NCBI RefSeq assembly: GCF_014202225.1
Contig: NZ_JACHGE010000001.1
Location: 1,035,320-1,099,319, forward strand
DNA: 64,000 nt
DNA from: Algibacter amylolyticus
GTDB lineage: Bacteria > Bacteroidota > Bacteroidia > Flavobacteriales > Flavobacteriaceae
Reading direction: 5' to 3'
The translations under genes and the position numbers were made by a program. Shown piece after piece: positions 1 through 8,900 of the stretch; the first letter of the stretch is position 1; each line of letters opens with the position of its first letter. The notes under the pieces are model-generated. The model saw only the letters and a list, made by a program, of their open reading frames with translations. It ran no database searches and was not told the DNA's origin.

Positions 1-131
1 CAACCAATACAGCACAATGTTTATTAGAGCCAGCAAAAAAAATTGCCATGTCTCATAAATGGCCATCAGATCCTAAAGCACCAACGCGTCAAGTTGGTTT
101 TGTTAGTGTTAATTTCAAATTAAGCCAGTAA
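1..131 (+). CDS. energy transducer TonB-like protein, C-terminal end (5' truncated)
   Basis: Only the last 42 residues are inside the window, read in the frame that begins at base 3 and stops at 129-131. The fragment begins TNTAQCLLEPAKKIAM and ends VGFVSVNFKLSQ. This pattern (a conserved Cys in TNTA-CLL, then A--KW, then a P-KQVG---Y/VNF strand) is what I recall from the C-terminal domain of TonB-like proteins that follow exbD genes in flavobacteria, where folC is often the next gene. It would couple proton motive force to outer-membrane receptors. The stop lies 4 bases before the folC start, which suggests one transcription unit. The assignment rests on a short tail and should be checked against the upstream sequence. 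Confidence 0.6.
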   Translation, partial: TNTAQCLLEPAKKIAMSHKWPSDPKAPTRQVGFVSVNFKLSQ

Positions 132-135
132 GTAC

Positions 136-1353
136 ATGACATATCAAGATACACTTAATTGGATGTTTTCTCAACTTCCAATGTATCAACGCCAAGGAGT
201 ATCTGCTTATAAAGTAGATTTGTCCAACACGGTTTTGCTAATAAATCATTTAAATAATCCACACGATAAGTTTAAGTCCGTTCATGTAGCCGGAACTAAC
301 GGAAAAGGTTCTACTAGCCACATGTTAGCATCTGTTCTTCAAGAATCGGGCTATAAGGTTGGTTTGTATACCTCTCCGCATTTAAAGGATTTTAGAGAGC
401 GTATTAAAATAAATGGTAAAGAAGTTAGCGAGGAATTTGTTGTGGATTTTATAAAACAAAATAAAGGGTTTTTCGAGGCTAATAGCTTATCTTTTTTTGA
501 AATGACTGTTGGTATGGCATTCGATTATTTTTCGCAAGAAAATGTAGATATTGCTATTGTTGAGGTTGGTTTAGGAGGCCGATTAGATTCTACTAACGTC
601 ATAACACCTGAAGTTTCTGTAATTACAAACATAGGTTTAGATCATACACAATTTTTAGGAAATACCTTAGAAGCTATCGCTTTTGAAAAAGGTGGTATTA
701 TTAAAAAAAATGTTCCTGTGGTAATTGGCGAGACACAACAAGAAACAGAGCAGGTTTTTAAAGACTTAGCGCAAAAACAACAATCTAAAATTGTATTTGC
801 AGATCAGGTAGAAGTTGAGGTTTTAAAATCTGATTTAATGGGAAGTTATCAAGAAAAAAATATAAAAACAGTTATTCAATCTGTAAAGGAACTTCAAAGC
901 ATCGGGTATCGAATAACAAATAAAAATTTAAAAGAAGGCTTACTTCGTGTTGTTAATAATACAGGATTACTTGGGCGTTGGCAAATTTTAAATACGAGTC
1001 CAAAGGTAGTTTGCGATACTGGTCATAATAAAGAAGGTTTAACTTATGTTATGAATCAGCTTAAAAATGAAGTTTTCAATACTCTGCATATTGTTTTTGG
1101 AGTAGTAAATGATAAAGATTTAAGTACAATTGTAGATTTATTACCAAAAAATGCAAGGTATTACTTTTGTAAACCAAATATTTCTCGCGGATTAAGTGCA
1201 AAGGTTTTAAAACAGAGAATGGCGGAGTATGGTTTGAGTGGTGAAGCTTATGGTTCTGTTAATGAAGCTTATAAGTTTGCTTTAAAAGCTGCAAAAAAAG
1301 AAGATTTTATTTTTGTTGGTGGCAGTACTTTTGTTGTTGCAGAAATAATTTAA
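136..1353 (+). CDS. folC: bifunctional folylpolyglutamate synthase / dihydrofolate synthase
   Basis: This 405-residue protein adds glutamate to dihydropteroate and to folates (cytoplasm, ATP-dependent, Mur ligase fold). The P-loop GTNGKGST is at residues 53-60, followed by the family sequence GLYTSPHLKDFRERI; EVGLGGRLDSTNV and ITNIGLDHTQFLG mark the central ligase domain and VVCDTGHNKEGL the C-terminal domain. The length is normal for the family. The ATG at 136 follows the previous stop by 4 bases, so it is probably cotranscribed with the TonB-like gene. The main alternative within the superfamily, a Mur ligase, is excluded by the folate-type P-loop and by the lack of a MurC/D/E/F N-terminal domain. 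Confidence 0.95.
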   Translation: MTYQDTLNWMFSQLPMYQRQGVSAYKVDLSNTVLLINHLNNPHDKFKSVHVAGTNGKGSTSHMLASVLQESGYKVGLYTSPHLKDFRERIKINGKEVSEEFVVDFIKQNKGFFEANSLSFFEMTVGMAFDYFSQENVDIAIVEVGLGGRLDSTNVITPEVSVITNIGLDHTQFLGNTLEAIAFEKGGIIKKNVPVVIGETQQETEQVFKDLAQKQQSKIVFADQVEVEVLKSDLMGSYQEKNIKTVIQSVKELQSIGYRITNKNLKEGLLRVVNNTGLLGRWQILNTSPKVVCDTGHNKEGLTYVMNQLKNEVFNTLHIVFGVVNDKDLSTIVDLLPKNARYYFCKPNISRGLSAKVLKQRMAEYGLSGEAYGSVNEAYKFALKAAKKEDFIFVGGSTFVVAEII

Positions 1354-1373
1354 AAATTTTTTAAAAAAAGTTT

Positions 1374-1402
1374 TTGCAATGTTAAAAACTAGTTTATATT
1401 TG
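1374..1402 (+). promoter_or_regulatory. flavobacterial promoter of tRNA-Val
   Basis: TTG at 1374-1376 and TATATTTG at 1395-1402 are separated by 18 bases. This fits the Bacteroidota housekeeping consensus TTG-N17-19-TAnnTTTG exactly. The tRNA begins 38 bases after the -7 element, so the primary transcript would carry a short 5' leader. It starts 20 bases after the folC stop. Confidence 0.8.
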
Positions 1403-1439
1403 CACACCGATAACAAAGGCATATAGCTTTTTAAAGATC

Positions 1440-1514
1440 GGGCGCGTAGCTCAGTTGGTTCAGAGCACTTGGTTTACACCCAAGGGGTCAGGGGTTCGAA
1501 TCCCTTCGCGCCCA
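1440..1514 (+). tRNA. tRNA-Val (anticodon TAC)
   Basis: The acceptor stem GGGCGCG (1440-1446) pairs with CGCGCCC (1507-1513), followed by discriminator A. The D arm contains GCTC-AGTTGGTTC-AGAGC. The anticodon arm is CTTGG-TTTACAC-CCAAG, giving anticodon TAC. The T arm is AGGGG-TTCGAAT-CCCTT. The 3' CCA is not encoded (ACAA follows), so it must be added enzymatically. A perfect upstream promoter and a downstream hairpin make this a single-gene transcription unit. Confidence 0.97.
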
Positions 1515-1525
1515 CAACAATTAAG

Positions 1526-1558
1526 ATTCCGATTTGATTATTCAAATCGGAATTTTTT
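1526..1558 (+). terminator. intrinsic terminator after tRNA-Val
   Basis: A perfect 12-base stem, ATTCCGATTTGA (1526-1537) with TCAAATCGGAAT (1542-1553), encloses a 4-base loop and is followed by a T run. It lies 11 bases after the tRNA. Confidence 0.85.
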
Positions 1559-1737
1559 GTTTTATAATATGTTGTGTTTTTATATGTCTATTGAAACTCA
1601 TATTTTATTGCGTTACCACTTTTTTTACTTAGATTATGGTATAAAACCATAAAACTTTAATCTTCCTGTTTTTTTTATAAGGTATATCTTAATGAGGTTT
1701 CAGGTTTTTTTTTACTTTTAAGGAAATCTCTCGGTCT

Positions 1738-2508
1738 ATGGAAACGCTAAATATTAAACATGCCTATAAGGAAATATTTAAATCTCACGATAATCCAACG
1801 TTAGAAAAGCATATTGAGAAAATAATAGAGCTAGATGTTTACTTGCCTTATAGTTCAACGTTTTTCTGTATTACCAATACGCAAAATCTGTCCTTCGAGT
1901 ACATAAGTAAGAATATGAAAGCCTGTTTGGGTATAGATAATAACGATCTTAAATCATTAGGTATGCGATACTTTTGGAGCAGAATTCATCCAGACGATCT
2001 AGAAATCTGGCTTAGTGCTCTAAATGAGTTAATGAAGTTTACATTAAAAGAAATATCTATTGAAGATAGAATGAGAGCTAGTTATACATGGAATTATCGA
2101 TTTAGAGACGCTAATGATAATTATGTAAATGTAATTCAGAATACCACGCCACTAGAATTCGATAGCGACAATAAGCCTATTATTGGGTTAGCGCATTATA
2201 CGGTGTTGTCTCATCAAATTGAAATGCAGATTTGTGCTTCGGCCAAATTATTGAATGCTAATAACGAATATGAAACTATTTATTTTAATAATTTTTCTCA
2301 AAAATTATTATCTGACTGTATTAGTAACAGAGAACGCGATATTATAAGACTTTTAATTTTGAATTATTCGAGTAAAACGATAGGGAAAAGTCTCGGTATT
2401 ACAGCAAATACAGTGGATACGCATAGAAGGAATATTTTAAGAAAATTAAATATTTCTTCAACCGGAGAACTTATAGGTATGCTTAAAATGAACAAAAACC
2501 TTATTTAA
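1738..2508 (+). CDS. LuxR-family transcriptional regulator with PAS-like sensor domain
   Basis: This is a 256-residue soluble regulator. Residues about 40-165 look like a PAS fold: FEYISKNMKACLGID, then RIHPDDLEIW (the R-HP-D signature of PAS_3-type domains), then YRFRDANDNYVNV and a C-terminal strand with PIIGLAHYT. Residues about 193-250 form a LuxR/GerE helix-turn-helix: SNRERDIIRLLILNYSSKTIGKSLGITANTVDTHRRNIL in two adjacent blocks. The ligand of the PAS-like domain cannot be read from sequence. The gene is monocistronic; 200 bases of AT-rich DNA precede it and a bidirectional hairpin follows. Its target genes are unknown. Confidence 0.85.
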   Translation: METLNIKHAYKEIFKSHDNPTLEKHIEKIIELDVYLPYSSTFFCITNTQNLSFEYISKNMKACLGIDNNDLKSLGMRYFWSRIHPDDLEIWLSALNELMKFTLKEISIEDRMRASYTWNYRFRDANDNYVNVIQNTTPLEFDSDNKPIIGLAHYTVLSHQIEMQICASAKLLNANNEYETIYFNNFSQKLLSDCISNRERDIIRLLILNYSSKTIGKSLGITANTVDTHRRNILRKLNISSTGELIGMLKMNKNLI

Positions 2509-2603
2509 AAATTGTACTACTCAAATTGAGTATTGTGCAGTACTAATTTAATATGCATCTTTACAGTGCTATTAATTAGTTCTTAGGGAGAATTATATTA
2601 AAT

Positions 2604-2639
2604 AAAGTGTCAGTTTGGAATTTTCAAACTGGCACTTTT
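2604..2639. terminator. bidirectional terminator between luxR-type gene and murF
   Basis: A 14-base stem (2604-2617 with 2625-2638, one G-T pair) closes a 7-base loop. It has A tracts on the left and T tracts on the right, so it can serve both the plus-strand regulator and the converging murF. Confidence 0.75.
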
Positions 2640-2642
2640 ACT

Positions 2643-3926
2643 TTATGGTAAGAATTTTAATGTGCGCTCTAACGCCATGCCTCTGGAACCTTTTATTAAA
2701 ATGGTAGAGTCTTCTATAGATTTTATATTAAACCCTTCTGTAAAGGTGTTAAATGATTCAAATTGTATGGCTTTAGTAGTGTTGGTCTCAGCGAGATTAA
2801 AGTTTTCTCCAATAAATATAATTTGATCTATATCTAGCGATTGCGCTAAATTAGCAATGGTTTGATGTTCTTCAATAGCGGAGTTTCCAAGTTCAAACAT
2901 ATCACCAAGAATAGCTATTTTTTTACCATCTTGTTTTTCGAAATTTAATAAAGCTGCTTGCATGCTTGTTGGGTTAGCGTTATAAGCATCTAAAATTATT
3001 TTATTCGAGTCTTGGTTTATTATTTGCGAACGATTGTTTGAAGGTATATAGTTTTCAATAGCATCTTTTAAATCTAAATCTTTAACTTTAAAGAAGTGTC
3101 CTATAGTAATAGCTGCTGCTATATTATTAAAATTGTAGTCGCCAATAAGCTGGCTTTTAATTTCTAAGGTATTATATAAGCTTTTTACAAAAGGTTGTGC
3201 TTCAATAAAACTTATGGAGACATCTGTGTTTTCGGTTTTGTTTCCAAACGTATATCTATTGGTATTTTTTGTTTTTTTCTTTTGTATGGCATCACTAAGG
3301 TTAACGAAAATGGTCTTCTTGTTAGTAGTTAAATAATTATACATTTCGCTTTTACCTTCAATAACCCCTTGAATACCTCCAAAACCTTCTAAATGTGCTT
3401 TCCCGAAATTTGTAATGTAGCCATAATCAGGATGCGCTATACCGCATAAAAATTCAATTTCTTTTAAGTGATTCGCTCCCATTTCTACAATACCAATTTG
3501 AGTATCTTTAGTCATTGATAAGAGCGTAAGCGGTACACCAATGTGGTTATTTAGGTTGCCAATGGTAGCTGTTGTATTATATTTTTTAGATAATACAGCG
3601 TTAATTAATTCTTTGGTAGTTGTTTTACCGTTGCTCCCCGTTAACGCTACAATAGGTGTTTTTAAATAGTTCCTATGGAAGGCGGCTAGTTCTTGTAAAG
3701 TTTTTAAAACATCTTCTACGAGAATTGTTTTGCTAGATGTGTTGTACTGCTCTTCGTCAATTACAGCAAATTTTGCACCGCTTTTAATAGCAGCATCGGC
3801 ATAACTATTACCGTTATAATTATCGCCTTTTAGAGCGAAAAATAAATCATTTGATTTTATTTTTCTTGTATCTGTGCATACGGCATTGCATTCTAAAAAT
3901 AGGGTGTGTAAATCTGCTAGTTTCAA
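2643..3926 (-). CDS. murF: UDP-N-acetylmuramoyl-tripeptide--D-alanyl-D-alanine ligase
   Basis: MurF adds D-Ala-D-Ala to the UDP-MurNAc-tripeptide, the last cytoplasmic step of the peptidoglycan precursor. The 427-residue product shows the MurF N-terminal signature DTRKIKSNDLFFALKGDNYNG, the P-loop TGSNGKTTTKE (GSNGKTTT at 97-104), NNHIGVPLTLL, EMGANHLKEI, YGYITNFGKAHLEGFGG, and the C-terminal DAYNANPTSM and AILGDMFELG. The only start that includes the normal N-terminus is TTG at 3926; no in-frame ATG lies upstream. A terminator for gldJ sits at 3963-3994, so murF probably has its own promoter in the short gap or depends on readthrough. Confidence 0.95.
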   Translation of the reverse strand: MKLADLHTLFLECNAVCTDTRKIKSNDLFFALKGDNYNGNSYADAAIKSGAKFAVIDEEQYNTSSKTILVEDVLKTLQELAAFHRNYLKTPIVALTGSNGKTTTKELINAVLSKKYNTTATIGNLNNHIGVPLTLLSMTKDTQIGIVEMGANHLKEIEFLCGIAHPDYGYITNFGKAHLEGFGGIQGVIEGKSEMYNYLTTNKKTIFVNLSDAIQKKKTKNTNRYTFGNKTENTDVSISFIEAQPFVKSLYNTLEIKSQLIGDYNFNNIAAAITIGHFFKVKDLDLKDAIENYIPSNNRSQIINQDSNKIILDAYNANPTSMQAALLNFEKQDGKKIAILGDMFELGNSAIEEHQTIANLAQSLDIDQIIFIGENFNLAETNTTKAIQFESFNTFTEGFNIKSIEDSTILIKGSRGMALERTLKFLP

Positions 3927-3962
3927 AAAAAAGTGTTTTTAATAATCTAAATAAATTTAAAT

Positions 3963-3994
3963 AAAAAAGTCCTAACTCGCGCTAGGACTTTTCC
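3963..3994 (-). terminator. intrinsic terminator of gldJ
   Basis: Read on the minus strand, AAAAGTCCTA (3992-3983) and TAGGACTTTT (3974-3965) form a 10-base stem around an 8-base GC-rich loop, followed by T residues. It lies 22 bases after the gldJ stop and upstream of murF. Confidence 0.8.
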
Positions 3995-4015
3995 ATTATT
4001 TTATAAAACTAAAAT

Positions 4016-5710
4016 TTAGTTTTTCTTTTTCTGTTTTCCTTTACTTTTAGATCCAACTCTAGACATTGCACATCTAAAACCAATGTAATCTGTTGCCATA
4101 TCTTGTGGGAAGTAACGTCGTTGTGCTGGGTCTAGCCAGTACTCTCTGTCTTTCCATGATCCACCTTTGTAAACTCTTACTTCATCATTAATTAAAGAGG
4201 TTCTGTTGTTTCCTTTGTCGTATTCTCTAACAATATTTCCTAATGAATCTCTTGTGATAGAGTGTTTAGGTGAATTGTACATTTGTCTTGTTGTAGAAGC
4301 TTCTTGACCATCAATACCTTCATCATCATTAAAACTTTCGTAGTTTCTAGATGAGCGTCTGTCACCATCTCTAAAGTTTATTTCGTTACTTTTATCGAAG
4401 TTTGAACGTAAATATGTTTCGTTTTCATCAACAGGCACTTGTAATATTTCACCTGGCAAATTTCTAGCAATCACTTTTCCGTTTGATAGGGTATCATAAA
4501 CGATATCATCAGAAGTTACAATTTTTACTGTACCGTCTTCATTTAATGCGTTTTTTGTGTAAACGTTTCCACGATAGTAGTTAAAGTCATTAAACTCATC
4601 ATCTATTATAGGTCTGTAAACATCTGCAACCCATTCGGCTACATTACCAGCCATGTCGTATAAACCAAAATCATTTGGATCGTAAGATTTAACTTGGTTA
4701 GTAATATCTGCACCATCATCAGACCAACCAGCAATTCCACCGTAATCACCTTTACCTTGCTTGAAATTAGCCATTTGGTCACCACGAATTTTACGTTTTC
4801 CAGAACGTGTGTACTGTCCGTCCCATGGATATTTTTTGCGTCCACGGTATAGGTTGTAGCTTCTGATTTCACTTAAACCTAAAGCAGCATATTCCCACTC
4901 AGTTTCAGTTGGAAGTCTGTATTTTGGAGAAATGATACCTGTTTCACGAGTAGCATAAATGCCAGTTTCGTTTCCGTCAGCATCAGTTCTTGAATTTCTC
5001 TTGCTACGTCCATCACCATTTATAATTTCTTCATTACCACCGTAAGTTAATGTTGGAGCATTAATATAGGTGTCTGTACTAAAAGTTTGTTCAGAATCTA
5101 CGTCTGTAATTTTAGCACCACGTTTAATGTATCCAGCTTTTTCTAAGTTGTACTCATTAACACGGTCCGAACGCCAGTTAGCAAACTCAACAGCTTGAAT
5201 CCAGCTTACACCAACAACAGGGTACTCACCATATCCAGGGTGACGTAAATAGTTATCCGTCATTACTTCGTTGAATCCTAAACGGTTTCTCCAAACTAAT
5301 GTATCTGGTAAAGCACCATGATAAATGGCTCTAAAATTTTCGTCAGATGGCGGGTAAACACGTTTAATCCAATCTAAGTACTCCATATACATAGCATTGG
5401 TTACCTCGGTTTCGTCCATGTAAAATGATTGCACATGTTGTTGATTAGGACTATTGTTCCAATCATGCATAACATCATCTTGAACTCGACCTTTGGTAAA
5501 TGTACCACCTTCAACAAACACTAAACCTGGGGAGGTTTCTTGTTCTTTAAAGTCTGTATTGTATTGGAAACCACCGTCTCTGTCGTTGATATTCCATCCA
5601 GTAGCTCTGGAGCTATTTTTTGAACTCGAAGATTTTTTGCAACTCGTTGAAGCCACTGTTAGCGCTAAAACTAACAAAATCTTGAATGCTACTACTTTTT
5701 TCATATTCAT
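4016..5710 (-). CDS. gldJ: gliding motility lipoprotein GldJ
   Basis: GldJ is an outer-membrane-associated lipoprotein needed for flavobacterial gliding and for stability of other Gld/T9SS parts (known from Flavobacterium johnsoniae). The 564-residue product has a lipoprotein signal (KKVVAFKILLVLALTVASTSC, Cys near residue 25) and a formylglycine-generating-enzyme (SUMF1-like) fold without an evident catalytic pair: LVFVEGGTFTKG, YMDETEVTNAMYMEYL, YPVVGVSWIQAVEFANW, YRLPTETEWEYAA, GLYDMAGNVAEWVAD, VYKGGSWKD and a closing YIGFRCAMS. GldK, a related protein, is the main alternative, but a position divergent from porU-porV is the gldJ arrangement. A second ATG at 5704 is equally possible. Confidence 0.92.
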   Translation of the reverse strand: MNMKKVVAFKILLVLALTVASTSCKKSSSSKNSSRATGWNINDRDGGFQYNTDFKEQETSPGLVFVEGGTFTKGRVQDDVMHDWNNSPNQQHVQSFYMDETEVTNAMYMEYLDWIKRVYPPSDENFRAIYHGALPDTLVWRNRLGFNEVMTDNYLRHPGYGEYPVVGVSWIQAVEFANWRSDRVNEYNLEKAGYIKRGAKITDVDSEQTFSTDTYINAPTLTYGGNEEIINGDGRSKRNSRTDADGNETGIYATRETGIISPKYRLPTETEWEYAALGLSEIRSYNLYRGRKKYPWDGQYTRSGKRKIRGDQMANFKQGKGDYGGIAGWSDDGADITNQVKSYDPNDFGLYDMAGNVAEWVADVYRPIIDDEFNDFNYYRGNVYTKNALNEDGTVKIVTSDDIVYDTLSNGKVIARNLPGEILQVPVDENETYLRSNFDKSNEINFRDGDRRSSRNYESFNDDEGIDGQEASTTRQMYNSPKHSITRDSLGNIVREYDKGNNRTSLINDEVRVYKGGSWKDREYWLDPAQRRYFPQDMATDYIGFRCAMSRVGSKSKGKQKKKN

Positions 5711-5744
5711 ACCTTTAAGTAAGCTAATAATAATTTTGGTGCTG

Positions 5745-5773
5745 CAATATAAGAATTTAACCTAATAACGCAA
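5745..5773 (-). promoter_or_regulatory. candidate gldJ promoter
   Basis: On the minus strand TTG (5773-5771) is followed after 19 bases by TATATTG (5751-5745), one base short of TAnnTTTG. It lies 35 bases upstream of the gldJ start, inside the 265-base divergent region shared with porU. On the plus strand TATTTTTG at 5903-5910 could be the porU -7 element, but no matching -33 element is seen. Confidence 0.45.
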
Positions 5774-5975
5774 GCTGTTTTTTGCATTTTAACCAAAAAA
5801 CCACGTATTTCGTCCTGTTTTTTGTGTATTATAACGATGATTTAATACTGCTCAATCATTGTTTTGTGTTTTATTAACGCACGATTTACTAATTTATTAT
5901 TGTATTTTTGAATCAGTTTTTAAAATTGTTATTTTTTATTGATAATAACAATTGCCTAACGACGTTATTTTAGCA

Positions 5976-8900
5976 ATGAAGAAGACTATTTTATTTTTAC
6001 TGTTGACGATCTCAACAGTGGTGTTTGCACAACAAAAAAAGTATAGTATAACTTGGGGTGATACTCAAATCCTAACAATAGCTGATTTTGCTATGGAAGT
6101 ACCTGCGTTTGATGCAGAGTACTTTAACTATGATTTGGATAAAGGCCTTTTGTTTAATCACCAATGGGAAACCGATGCCGTAATTAATGAAGCATCGGTA
6201 ACTATTAGTAATGTAGTATACGCAACAATTTCTAAATCGGAATTAAAAGATTTAGATGCTGCTAAAATTCCTAGCGAGTTAAATTTTAGTTTAAAAAATT
6301 CTTCAGCTAGAGATAAAAAATATATCGGTTTACAATTGTCTCCAATTATAGAAGAAGATAACGGGAGATTTAAAAAGGTTACTTCCTTTCAATTAAGTTA
6401 TAAGACAGGAAGTAATTTAAATAGCAAGGTTTCATCGAAATTTAGTGGTTCAAAAGCTATTTCTAATTCTGTTTTAAGTTCTGGCGATTGGTATCGATTT
6501 TATATTGATGCAACGGGAGTCTTTAAGTTGAATAAAAGGTTTTTACAATCTTTAGGTATTAACGTTAATAGTGTAGATCCTAGAACAATTAAATTATATG
6601 GACATGGTGGAGAAATGATTCCTTATGCCAATGCTGTAGATTATCCTTTTGATGTTCCGGAAAATGCTATAGAATTTGTTGGAGAAGAGGATGGGGTTAT
6701 AGATGATAGTGATTATATTCTATTCTACGGACAAGGACCTGCTGGCTATGAGTATTTTAGCGAAAAGAGTCATATTAATTGTTATACCGATAAAACATAC
6801 TATTATATTAATGTGAGTTCTGGTAACGGTAAGCGTATTCAAAGTTTTAATCAGCCAACTGGTAGTGTGGATATGGTGATTGAATCTTATGATGATTACC
6901 AATTTCATGAGGTAGATGATTATAACCTTATCTCATTGGGTAGACGTTGGTTTGGTGATAAATTTGATGTTGAAAGCAGTAAAGAGTTCGAATTCGATTT
7001 TACGGGTTTAGTGACCTCAGAACCTATTAGTTTAAAGGTACTTGTAGCTACGGCGTCTGGTAGTTCAAGTGAAATGAAAGTGAGTGTTAATGGGACTGCT
7101 GTATCCACCTTGGGAATTTCTGGAGTAACGTCTCCAACACTAGCAAATGGTGCTACTTATTCTGGTAGTTTAAATGTAGATTCATCTACTATTAAAGTAG
7201 GATTAGATTTTAATAATCTAGGAAACCCTAGCGTTGTGGGCTATTTAGATTATATCGCTGTAGAAGGTAAGCGCGCATTAAATTTTGATGGAAATCAGTT
7301 TCTGTTTAAAAATAAAATGGTGTCTTCTGTTTCAGGAATTGGACAATATAATATTACAAATGCGTCTAAGCTTATGGAGGTTTGGGATGTAACAGATATA
7401 TACAACGTATCAAAAGCTAGTAATGATTCGGGCGAATCAACATTTAGTTTTACTTCCAACTTAGGGACTTTAAAATCTTACGTGGCTGTGCCTTCTTCTA
7501 ATTATCTTGAGGCTAAAACCGATTCGCAAACTACTATAGTTAATCAGAATATTAAAGGAACTATTTTTCAAAATAGTCAAGGTGCTTTTCAGGATATAGA
7601 TTATGTTATTGTAACTCCTAATAACATGTATAATCAAGCAGAGCGTTTAGCTCAGATCAATAGAAATCAATATGGGTTAAATGTTAAAGTGGTAGGTCTA
7701 GATGAGATTTATAATGAGTTTAGTTCGGGAAATCAAGATATTGGTGCTATAAGGAATATGGTTAAATATGTGTATGATAACGCCAGCACACCAGAAAATA
7801 GAATTAAATATTTATGCCTGTTCGGTGATGGCTCATATGATTATAAGGATAGGGTTTCGGGTAACACTAATATTGTGCCTTCTTGGTATTCTTACAATAG
7901 TTTTAGTTTAGCAACATCCTTTGTGTCTGATGATTTTTACGGCATGATGGACGAAAATGAAGGTGCCATGAGCTCTAACGATAAATTAGATATTGCTATT
8001 GGTAGAATTTTAGCCGATACGCCGCAACGAGGGGTAGAAATGGTAGATAAAGTTGAGTCTTATTATATAAAGGAGGCTTATGGAAGTTGGAGAAACAATT
8101 TTGTGGTCATGTCAGATGACAATGATTCTAAGCTTAACGGAACTTTACAGGCTACGACAGATGAAATTGGCGATTTGGTTTCCGATGAAAAACCGTATGT
8201 TAATGTTATTAAAATTCATTCTGATGCTTTTAAGCAAGAATCATCGGCGGGTGGGGATAGATATCCCGTTGTAACCTCCGAAATAGTAAGTGCTATGGAT
8301 AATGGTGCCTTAGTTGTAAATTATTTTGGACATGGAGGAGAAGATGGCTTAGCAGAAGAGCGCATTTTTCTAAAAAACGATATAACAGATCTTCGTAATG
8401 TCTGCAAATTAAATTGTTTTGTAACGGTAACCTGCGAGTTTACGCGTTTTGATAATCCGTTAAGAGAAACTGCAGGCGAGTTTACCTTTTGGAATAAAGA
8501 AACCGGTGCTATTGGTTTAATAACCACAACACGTCAAGTTTTTGTTAATTTTGGTATTAATTTTAATAAAGAATTAGGGCAGTATCTATATTCCTACAGC
8601 GATGACGATACTTACGAGGATTACGAATATCCAACTATGGCCGAGGCATTACGATTGGCAAAAAACGATCCGGTAATTACTGGTAATAGTCAAAAAAGTT
8701 TAGTGTTTTTTATTGGTGATCCAGCCATGAAGTTGGCATTCCCGAAACCAAATATTAGGCTTACTAAAATTAACGATATGCCTATTGCAACAGCAACTGA
8801 CACCCTTAAAGGATTGAGTTATGTTAAGTTAGCAGGCGAGGTTATAGATATTTCCGGTAATTTATTAACTACATACAACGGCACATTATCTACCACTATT

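Noticed and set aside
1455-1652. Open frame over tRNA-Val and its terminator
   Set aside because: It begins inside the tRNA and crosses the hairpin; it is a by-product of the tRNA sequence.
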